Source of the DNA: Chrysochromulina tobinii
Lineage: Eukaryota; Haptophyta; Prymnesiales; Chrysochromulinaceae
NCBI GenBank assembly: GCA_001275005.1
Contig: JWZX01001708.1
Coordinates: forward strand, 1 to 11,083
Length of the DNA stretch: 11,083 nt
Reading direction: 5' to 3'
In this document: positions 1 through 5,916 of the stretch, piece by piece
Position numbering within the stretch: the stretch's first letter is position 1
Layout of the letters: each line of letters starts with the position of its first letter
Notes under the pieces: generated by a model
Told to the model about the DNA's origin: nothing
Seen by the model: only the letters and a program-made list of their open reading frames with translations
The model's database searches: none
Program-made: the position numbers and the translations under genes

Positions 1-350
1 CGCCCATCATTCCGCCGCCTCCGCCGCCGCCCATCATTCCGCCGCCGCCCATCATTCCGCCGCCACCCATCATTCCGCCGCCCATGCCGCCGCCGCCCAT
101 CCCGCCGCCGCCCATCATTCCGCCGCCTCCGCCGCCGCCCATCATTCCGCCGCCTCCGCCGCCGCCCATCATTCCGCCGCCCATGGCTCCGCCGCCCATC
201 ATTCCGCCGCCCATGCCGCCCATCATACCACCACCCATGCCGCCGCCGCCCATCGGCCCGCCACCCATGCCGCCACCGCCCATCGGCCCACCACCCATCC
301 CACCACCCATCGGCCCACCACCCATCCCACCACCCATCGGCCCACCGCCG
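1..350. repeat. Low-complexity triplet repeat coding for the Gly/Met-rich tail
   Basis: On the + strand this is a run of GCC, CAT, CCC and TCC triplets. On the sense (-) strand it reads as GGC, ATG, GGG and GGA codons, giving GGGMMGGG and GGGPMGGG blocks. The triplet phase stays in frame with RRM2 throughout. The array continues past the left edge. Confidence 0.9.
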
Positions 351-1451
351 TGTGGGATTTGTTGGTGGAACGATCGGACAGGCGGCGCCGACGCGCCGCG
401 GGGCGTCGCGCGCTTGACGTCGATGAACTTGCTGTGCAGCTCATGCCTCGACCCTCGTGAGAGGCACGCCGCGAGCGCCTCCTCGTGTGCGAAGATGACG
501 AAACCGAAGCCCCGAGGGCGCTGTGAACCAGGGTCGTACATGAGCCAATGAGGGAGGCAATCAACATGCAATCAGCATGCAATCAGCATGCAATCAGCAT
601 GCAATCAGCATGCAATCACCTGTGAACCAGGGTCGTACATGAGCCAATGAGGGAGGCAATCAGCATGCAATCAGCATGCAATCAGCATGCAATCAGCATG
701 CAATCACCTGTGAACCAGGGTCGTACATGAGCCACGACTCGAGCACCTCCCCAAACTGACTGAAGTACGCCCTGAACGTGCCCTCATCGACAGAGTGAGG
801 CACGCCACCGATGAAGCACTTGAGCGGATTGAAGTCGCCTGCCTCGCTCCCGCCAGCGCCGGCGCCTCCGCCGCCGCCCATCATTCCGCCGCCGCCGCCA
901 CCGCCCATTGCCCCGCCGCCCATCGCCCCGCCGCCCATCATTCCGCCGCCTATGCCGCCGCCCATCATTCCGCCGCCACCCATCATTCCGCCGCCACCGC
1001 CACCTCCACCTCCACCGCCACCGCCGCCACCACCACCCATCATTCCACCGCCGCCACCAATCGGACCACCGCCCATCATTCCGCCGCCCATGCCTCCCCC
1101 CATAGGTGGGGCACCACTGCCCATCGGACCGCCCATGGGGCCGCCGCCGCCGCCGCGCATCTGCTCCGAGAACTGCGGGCCACTGCCTCGAGGCTGGGCT
1201 TGGCGAGCCATGACCGACCGTCCGTCGATGATGTGCTCGTGCATCTTGATCACGTTGGACTGGAGGTTCATGTCAAAAAATTTGACAAACCCAAAGCCTC
1301 GGGAGGCACCCGTCAGTCGATCGCGTACAACATGAACATCCTCAATCTCGCCAAACTGCTGAAAGTACTGTCGCAAGGACTCATCGGTGGTGGAGTACGA
1401 CAGGCCGCCGAGGAAGCACTTGGTTGCTGGATCAATGCCACCGGGCATCAT
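1..1451 (-). CDS. Two-RRM glycine/methionine-rich RNA-binding protein (hnRNP A/B, Musashi or DAZAP-like), 3' end off the window
   Basis: Likely a nuclear or cytoplasmic single-strand RNA-binding protein acting in splicing, transport or translation; the specific role is unknown. Model: exon 1 is 1451..708 (248 codons), intron 707..521, exon 2 is 520..1 and still open at the left edge. RRM1 spans about residues 11-86, with RNP2 CFLGGL (12-17) and RNP1 RGFGFVKF (51-58). A Gly/Met-rich linker of about 100 residues follows. RRM2 starts near 211, with RNP2 CFIGGV (212-217) and, only after splicing, RNP1 RGFGFVIF (251-258). A long tail of GGGMMGGG-type repeats then reaches the edge. Splicing in phase 0 joins DPGSQ to RPRGFGFV, rebuilding RNP1 exactly, which is strong support for the intron. 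The start is the double Met just before RRM1. The frame stays open upstream to 1679, but that stretch is unconserved in type and overlaps the divergent promoter. The two-RRM plus Gly-rich tail layout matches the hnRNP A/B family; the exact subfamily cannot be fixed. Confidence 0.87.
521..707 (-). other. Intron 1 of the RRM gene (187 bp, GT-AG, phase 0), made of two tandem exon-derived duplications
   Basis: Sense-strand donor is CACAG|GTGATTG (boundary 708/707); acceptor is TTCACAG|CGCCCTC (boundary 521/520). The last 27 nt of exon 1 (708-734) occur again exactly at 620-646 and at 521-547, where the final copy forms the intron's 3' end. Between copies lies an 11-bp array. The periods are 99 and 88 bp, differing by one 11-bp unit. 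Removing exactly both periods restores RNP1 of RRM2. Retaining the intron gives an in-frame TGA in the first repeat unit. Confidence 0.85.
521..734. repeat. Three 27-bp direct repeats separated by 11-bp minisatellite (unit AATCAGCATGC on +)
   Basis: The 27-bp copies start at 521, 620 and 708. Each begins CTGTGAACCAGGG and ends CATGAGCCA on the + strand. The first spacer has five 11-bp units, the first with one substitution (AATCAACATGC), and the second has four. The copy at 708-734 is coding; the other two are intronic. Confidence 0.95.
864..1158. repeat. Low-complexity triplet repeat coding for the inter-RRM linker
   Basis: Same motif vocabulary as the tail repeat at 1-350 (GGGMMGGG, GGGAMGGG, long poly-Gly), coding for the linker between RRM1 and RRM2. 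An interrupted CCGCCACCACC run lies near 1000-1040. Shared motifs suggest both arrays expanded from one source or exchange sequence. Confidence 0.88.
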
Positions 1452-1735
1452 TCTAGTAGAGTTCGGCACGCGACGCGAGGGATTCACCCCGTGCGGGATC
1501 GAGCGCGCGCGCTCTCTCTCGGCTCCGCGGCGGCTTGCCGCTGCACACACGCGTGAGCCACGTCGATTTATGACGCGCGTCATCACGTGCCATGAAGCTC
1601 GCATCGTGCTCCGTCTTTTCGGATGTCTTTCTTTCGAGACTGTTTCGTGCGATCTGCCAAGCGAGCTCCCGACAAGCACCCTCCCTTTCGTCGCGTCCCC
1701 TGGGTCGCACGATACATTGTAGGCGCCTGGCTGGC
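1452..1735. promoter_or_regulatory. Divergent promoter region between the RRM and FKBP genes
   Basis: A 14-bp perfect palindrome, ATGACGCGCGTCAT, lies at 1570-1583. It contains inverted TGACG/CGTCA half-sites of the bZIP (CRE/TGA) type. A CACGTG G-box follows directly at 1584-1589. A GC-rich stretch with alternating CG and CT/GA runs lies at 1500-1540. No clear TATA box is seen. The sites sit between two head-to-head genes and could serve both; this is inference from position and motif. Confidence 0.45.
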
Positions 1736-2505
1736 ATGCTCTCGGTCACCTGGTCGTTGGTCACAGTACAGCTTGCGACGCTGTCACGTCGAGCCGTGCT
1801 GCATTCGGTACCGATTTGTGCGTACGCAGTTGGCGCCCCTCGCGCGCATGCAGCATCACCAAGCCTCGAGTTCCTGACGGCAAGCTCTGGGCTGCAGTGG
1901 GCCGACGCCAAGGTCGGCTCAGGCCCAGCGTTCCAAAAAGGCCAGCGCGTTGCCATCGACTACGTGATGAGTACGACCGGAGCGCGCTATGGAAGCAAAA
2001 TCGATTCGACCAAGGACCGCAATGCTCCTTATTCGTGGACTCTGGGCGATGGCTCGACGATCCTCGGTTTGGAGGAGGCCATTCTGGGCGGTGAGGGCGT
2101 ACCGCCGATGCTGCCTGGCGGCGTGCGGCGCGTCATCGTCCCGAGTAAGCTTGCGTACGCAGATCTGGCGAAGCCGTACAAGAATGGTCTGCAGTTTCAA
2201 GACTGCAGCACTGGCCGCGGTCCAATCCCTCCCCAAGAGCCGCAGTCTTCAGGCGACATGGGAGCCGGCGAGTTCCAGCGGTTCAAGAACATCTGTACGA
2301 ACCCGCGGCGCTCGAATGCGCCCTTGCCTTTCCTGCCGCCCAAGGAAACTGTCCCCGCTCGTGTGAGCCCTGTCATCCTGACACCACGTGACATGCTGCT
2401 CGACATCGCTCGGGTCGACTCTCGGCCCTCGAAGACTGCAATGCGAATCGGCCGTATCAACCCGACCTCGTGCTGGACATCAAGCTCTTCGGGAAAAGGA
2501 GTTGA
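1736..2505 (+). CDS. Thylakoid-lumen-type FKBP peptidyl-prolyl isomerase
   Basis: FKBP-fold protein, predicted plastid lumen. Model: join 1736..2294 and 2435..2505, 209 aa. The N-terminus has LSRRAVL followed by an apolar stretch and APRAHAA, resembling a twin-arginine lumen signal with an AxA cleavage site. The FKBP domain begins at GLQWADAKVGSG. IDSTKDRN corresponds to FDSSRDRN of FKBP12, and KLAYAD carries the conserved late Tyr. The Trp at the base of the FKBP12 pocket is replaced (ILGLEEAI, Leu), as is common in lumenal FKBPs, so isomerase activity may be weak and a chaperone or assembly role possible. Splicing a 140-bp intron turns a divergent tail into KNIYCNANRPYQPDLVLD, ending FGKRS, a good fit to lumen FKBP tails. 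Start: the frame is open from an ATG at 1592, but that lies 2 bp after the G-box, so the ATG at 1736 is preferred; 1592 (257 aa) stays possible. Confidence 0.85.
2295..2434 (+). other. Intron of the FKBP gene (140 bp, GT-AG, phase 1)
   Basis: Donor ATCT|GTACGA, acceptor CTCGAAG|ACTGC. The length is not a multiple of 3, so retention shifts frame; the unspliced frame runs on to 2599 with a tail unlike FKBPs. Joining T to AC recreates the Tyr codon of NIYCN. The interior contains CTGACACC, a possible branch point. Unlike two other introns here it has no minisatellite. Confidence 0.78.
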
Positions 2506-2604
2506 ACACAGAAAATTCTCCGTATTCACACCTCTATTCACAATTCAAGTTTCGAGGCTTTTTTTGCGAATATTTATGCGGGCCACCTGGTGTGAGTGAA
2601 CGTC

Positions 2605-3342
2605 ATGTGGCCGCCACGATTCAACCCGGCCGTGGTCGAGGAGGCCGCCAAACAAGCCCTCGCCTTCCAGCGCTTCTCCTTCTTCCGGATTCTGCGCGTG
2701 AACGACGCGCTTGTGCCACCTGAGCTCGCGGAGGCGGGTGAAAAGCTCAGCCCTTCGGACGTGGCTGCTGTGAAGCGCGCCACTGAAGAGGCCGCCGACG
2801 AGATCATAGGACGGCACACGAGCCGGCTGCCGCCCAATTGCAAGCGTGCACCAGCTCATTTGCAGATGGCTGCCCTGGCTCTCGCAGCACAGCGCGTGCT
2901 CGAGGATGAGGACGAGCGACGGGGCACGGCTCTCATCGACAGCAAGCTGAAGATGCGCTCGTGGGTGGCGAACGCTTGCGGAGTGTATGCGCCACCCGAT
3001 GGTGTGACGGCGCCGTCGGCCGTGCCAGCGATGTACATCCCGAACAAGATCGCCATGACGCTCACGGGCGCCCTCTGGTTGGAGAGGCGGCGCAAGCCAA
3101 TGCTCGAACGGATGGTGGCCAACTTTGAAGCGGACTTGGGGGCAGCGTTTGAGATCGAGACCATCGAGCCGTCACCATCGCGCCGCTTGAGGCGCTGCTT
3201 CTACCACGACTTGTTTGAGGTGGAGGGCGAGCCCGTGCTCCAGCCCGTCTTCAGCGCCATCCACGAGACCACATGGGCGGGGGTGCCGGGCTTCCGATTC
3301 GTGCGAGAGCAAGGCGGCCAGTGCTCCTTCCTCTTCGAGTAG
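2605..3342 (+). CDS. Probable L-2-amino-thiazoline-4-carboxylate (ATC) hydrolase-like protein
   Basis: Protein of 245 aa from the first ATG (MWPPRFNPAVVEEAA). An in-frame TGA at 2593 lies upstream, so the frame cannot extend unless an upstream exon exists. The N-terminal half is helical and charged. Near residues 140-160 is a short apolar stretch, YIPNKIAMTLTGALW. The C-terminal third has the most telling motif: RCFYHDLFEVEGEPVL, then a Trp-containing helix, and a final QGGQCSFLFE. The C-Y-x-x-F-x-x-x-G-x-P-x-L spacing followed by a late Cys-x-F resembles the ATC-hydrolase family, which in bacteria takes part in L-cysteine formation from thiazoline. Whether the algal homologues keep that reaction is unknown. 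This call comes from motif memory and needs a profile search. The ATG is 99 bp after the FKBP stop, same strand, so the intergenic space is very tight. No clear targeting peptide is seen. Confidence 0.6.
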   Translation: MWPPRFNPAVVEEAAKQALAFQRFSFFRILRVNDALVPPELAEAGEKLSPSDVAAVKRATEEAADEIIGRHTSRLPPNCKRAPAHLQMAALALAAQRVLEDEDERRGTALIDSKLKMRSWVANACGVYAPPDGVTAPSAVPAMYIPNKIAMTLTGALWLERRRKPMLERMVANFEADLGAAFEIETIEPSPSRRLRRCFYHDLFEVEGEPVLQPVFSAIHETTWAGVPGFRFVREQGGQCSFLFE

Positions 3343-3497
3343 AGCTCTCGTCGCGTGTGCGCTTTCACCACGATGGGAGGTGAGGCAGAGCCACCGACGG
3401 GAAAGCTTAGGAGGAAATAACGTGCATGTACTATTACATTGTCGACTAATTAAACGGTACTATTAAACGAACTATGTAGTTTTAACATCCAATCGAC
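3343..3497 (+). promoter_or_regulatory. Short AT-rich intergenic segment, probable promoter of the downstream gene
   Basis: Within otherwise GC-rich DNA, 3410-3485 is AT-rich. TACTATTA recurs as ACTATTACATTG and GTACTATTAAAC, and TAATTAAAC is present. The 155-bp gap must hold the 3' end of the upstream gene and the promoter of the next. Assignment is by composition and position only. Confidence 0.3.
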
Positions 3498-4992
3498 ATG
3501 GACGACCCGCACTGCCTACGCAAGCTACGGTTCACAGCCGTTTCACTCGGAGTTGCGCGAAAATTCCGCAGGCCGCCGATGGTGTTGCCGCCCGAAAAGG
3601 CGGTGCCCGACAGCGTCACGGTGCCCGGGCAGCTGGTCACACAGCCGGAGCTGATAGGCAAGCGCGTTCGAGTCATCGGCTTGGAAGCCAAGCCAGAGTA
3701 TAACGGTAAGCTAGGCACGGTCACCGTGTGGGATGAGACGAGGCAGCGCGCAGGCGTGCTGCTCGACAGCAGCTCGAGGTTAGCGCTCAAGCCAGCCAAC
3801 CTAGAGCCACTGGACAGCGCGTCATCCGCGCCAGCAGCACGAATCGCGGCCATCCTTGCGCAACCGGTGGAACGGGGTGAGCCGAGCGCCATTGACGACC
3901 CGCCGCCATTACTGATCATCGTCGAGAGCCTCAATCCCGCGCGCGGGCATGCGATCGAGATCGGCGCGTCGGAGACGATCGGTGCGCTCAAGGCGCGCTA
4001 TGCACAGGTGTTCTGGAGTGCGCGCTACGCGCAGGTGCTCTGGGGCCGGGCCGAGGCGGCCGGTCCAGCTGAGCGTCTCGCTCCAAACATGAGCGAGCGG
4101 GAGGAATACGAGTTGCTCGTACGGCTGGTGCACGACGGCGCCGAGCTGCCGGATGATGCGCGGCTCAAGGAGTGCGGCCTCGCCACCGGCAGCCGCGTGA
4201 TCGCGATGGACCTACGGCAGCGCAAGGGCGTCGCGGCCCAGATAGGGCGGCAGATGGGGCGATGGTGGCCGCTTCTACTCGCCATCCTGCTGCTGCTGCT
4301 GCTCGTGGGGGAGGCGTCGGGCGCCGTGACGGGCGCCGCGCATCCGGTGTGCAATCGTCCGCTGATCATCTTTGTACTGCTCGCCGCCCCTCTTCTCGTG
4401 CCGTACGGTCTGATCCTCTCGGGCCGCTTCCAGCTCGAGACGGGCTACCGCGTCCTCTGGTTCGTACACCATCCGCCTCTGATGACCTCTGATGACCTCT
4501 GATGACCTCTGATGACCTCTGATGACCTCTGATGACCTCTGATGACCTCTGATGACCTCAGGTTCGTACACCATCCGCCTCTGATGAGGCTCGTGGGCGC
4601 CAATGCGATTCTTGCGCTCGCTTGGTGGATCGTCGGCACGGTGAGCGCTCCGATGGCCTGTGATGGCCTGTGATGGCTTGTGATAGCATGTGATGGCCTT
4701 AGGCTGTTGCGCTGATGGCCTCTGATTGCTTCCGAGTGGCACCGAGTGCTCCCCCCCGTTGGGCTGTCAGGGGTGGATCTTTAGCAATGGCTCCACGTGC
4801 CCGAGAGAGGCGACTGTGCTCTACGCGACGTCGCTCTTGGCATGGTGCCTGCTTCTGGTGCTCAACTTGCCCTGCCTGCTCGCCTGCGCCATGCCGTGCC
4901 TGCTAGCATGCAAGTGCGACTGCGCCTTTGGCATCGTAGCCGCGCTCTCAGGCATCCATCGTCGGCCCGATCGGGCCTCGGATCTGATCTGA
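3498..4992 (+). CDS. KOW-like plus ubiquitin-like domain, multi-span membrane protein
   Basis: Model: join 3498..4459, 4562..4640, 4771..4992; 420 aa. Residues 53-106 (LIGKRVRVIGLEAKPEYNGK to ALKPANLEPL) form a small KOW/SH3-like module seen widely in algal proteins. Residues 138-239 look ubiquitin-like: LLIIVESL start, then a helix, and a VHDGAELPDDARLKECGL segment typical of UBL folds. Apolar spans follow at about 256-271, 289-308, 330-347 and 365-395, the last with WIFSNGSTCP and a Cys-rich CLLACAMPCLLACKC stretch. Membrane regions of this look occur in UBL or RING-type ER membrane proteins, but no RING zinc ligands are visible. A role in membrane-linked ubiquitin or quality-control biology is inference. 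Both splices keep frame and join membrane segments smoothly (VLW|FVHH, phase 2; IVGT|GWIF, phase 0). Residues 166-182 hold an in-frame duplication. The ATG at 3498 is the first in frame; Met28 is an alternative. Confidence 0.72.
3993..4043 (+). repeat. In-frame 27-bp-period tandem duplication in the ubiquitin-like domain
   Basis: Codes for ARYAQVFW-S-ARYAQVLW (residues 166-182). The two 24-bp copies (3993-4016 and 4020-4043) differ at three positions and are separated by one Ser codon. The duplication falls in the expected helix of the UBL fold. Confidence 0.85.
4460..4561 (+). other. Intron 1 of the UBL-membrane gene (102 bp, GT-AG, phase 2)
   Basis: Donor CTCTG|GTTCGTAC, acceptor CCTCAG|GTTCGTAC. 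The first 26 nt of the intron equal the first 26 nt of the next exon. With the preceding G, the exact direct repeats are 27 bp, at 4459-4485 and 4561-4587. Between them lies the 10-bp array at 4479-4558. The intron is 34 codons long, so retention keeps frame but meets an in-frame TGA at 4500-4502. After splicing the protein continues through an apolar segment. Confidence 0.82.
4479..4558 (+). repeat. Eight perfect copies of a 10-bp minisatellite (CTGATGACCT)
   Basis: Unbroken head-to-tail copies from 4479 to 4558, followed by CAGG at the splice acceptor. The first copy lies inside the 27-bp direct repeat, so the array probably grew from the exon-derived CTCTGATGA sequence. Every unit carries CTGAT. 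Confidence 0.97.
4641..4770 (+). other. Intron 2 of the UBL-membrane gene (130 bp, GT-AG, phase 0)
   Basis: Donor GGCACG|GTGAGC, acceptor GGGCTGTCAG|GGGTGG after a CT/C-rich tract (CCCCCCCGTT). It contains five imperfect 10-bp units at 4651-4700 (TGATGGCCTG with variants TGATGGCTTG and TGATAGCATG), plus two isolated relatives, CTGATGGCCT and CTGATTGCTT, near 4712-4731. Splicing joins IVGT to GWIFSNG in frame. Confidence 0.75.
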
Positions 4993-5916
4993 TTACACTT
5001 TACAGCAATTGGATTACAGCTGACGTGTGTAAGGAGCCCCACTCCCCCCACCGACGCCCGTAGAGCGTAGTACTTTAGTGAACGTTAACGAGACACCCGG
5101 TGCTACGGCACTGCTACTGCCCGCTCAGATACAAAGTGCAATATCCATACCGGTCAACGCACACACACGCTCGACGGGGAGCAATTCCCCCGGGTGAAGT
5201 TGCGTCCCACGCAGTCGGTAAAAGTCGGTAAACGGCGTAATACCATGGTCTAAAAACCGGCTTGAAGAGTCGTTTTTAGGTTTGCCTAGCCGTTCGTCGC
5301 TGTATTTTTAGGCCCCGTTCACGCGTTTAGATGCCTACCAAGTCCTATGGTCATTGGAGGCGCGTGCAAGGGCGCGTGGCGGCGGTCCACGTACGGGGAG
5401 CGACCGCGTGCGTTAAGCATGAGGCCTGCCACAGAGCCACACCGCCCACCCTGTCCCGGGTGCATGTGATTGCAGGGCATTCCTAAAAGCTAAATGTGTA
5501 AGTAACGGTTGGGGCGCGAGCACGTAGTCGTTTGTTGTGCCCGGGCCCCGGCCAGTAACGTGACGCCCTGGCCGCGCAGTCGCCGAGCCGGCGTAACATG
5601 ACTATATGCATGACTAACCCCAGCGCCCAGGCTGGGGAAATAATTTGCCGAAATACACCGGGGCGCGGGGGCAGTCAACGCCTCAGCCTAGCCACTTTAA
5701 CCAGTGGCTGCCGGCCTCAGACTCCTCAGCGGCCTGCACGCGCGGTTACCACACCGAGCACACCAAATGATTGACCTCTAACGTCTAAGGGACGTTTGTT
5801 GGGGTAAAAGGAAAAGAAGTCGAGTTACGGGCCAGGTGTGTAGCTCAACTCAGGCTTGGGATCAGCCTTGAGTTTATCGCTCATAAGCTCGCGCTTTTTC
5901 TTGTCTCCTATCCAAA
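4993..5916. other. Convergent intergenic region, no gene recognised
   Basis: It lies between the 3' ends of the UBL-membrane gene (+) and the MORN gene (-). No open frame has a recognisable domain, and I saw no tRNA cloverleaf. Small structures: a near-tandem GTCGGTAAAAGTCGGTAAAC at 5215-5234; an inverted repeat CTAAAAAC/GTTTTTAG with a 14-nt loop at 5250-5279; and a CCCCAGC/GCTGGGG hairpin at 5618-5637. Both 3' UTRs should lie here. Confidence 0.6.

Noticed and set aside
84-551. Proline/isoleucine-rich open frame on the + strand (and a similar one at 811-1335)
   Set aside because: Antisense of the Gly/Met-rich coding repeats of the RRM gene; the RRM motifs are on the - strand.
521-734. Transposon with target-site duplications
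   Set aside because: No terminal inverted repeats or coding capacity. The repeats are exon copies with a simple satellite between, so tandem duplication explains them better, although a short introner-like element cannot be fully excluded.
795-1556. Ala/His-rich 253-codon open frame on the + strand
   Set aside because: Generated by the triplet repeat read antisense in another phase; no domain, and it overlaps RRM1 coding sequence.
1452-1679. N-terminal extension of the RRM protein
   Set aside because: The frame is open to 1679, but the residues are Arg/Ser-rich with no recognisable feature, and they overlap the palindrome/G-box promoter.
2295-2599. FKBP reading frame continued without splicing
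   Set aside because: The tail does not resemble FKBPs, whereas splicing 2295-2434 restores the family's YCN...RPYQPDL tail.
4479-4558. CRISPR-like repeat array
   Set aside because: Units are 10 bp, contiguous and without spacers; it is a minisatellite inside a GT-AG intron.
4275-4742. Open frame on the - strand rich in repeated EVIRGHQRSS
   Set aside because: Produced by reading the 10-bp minisatellite antisense; it crosses both introns of the + strand gene.
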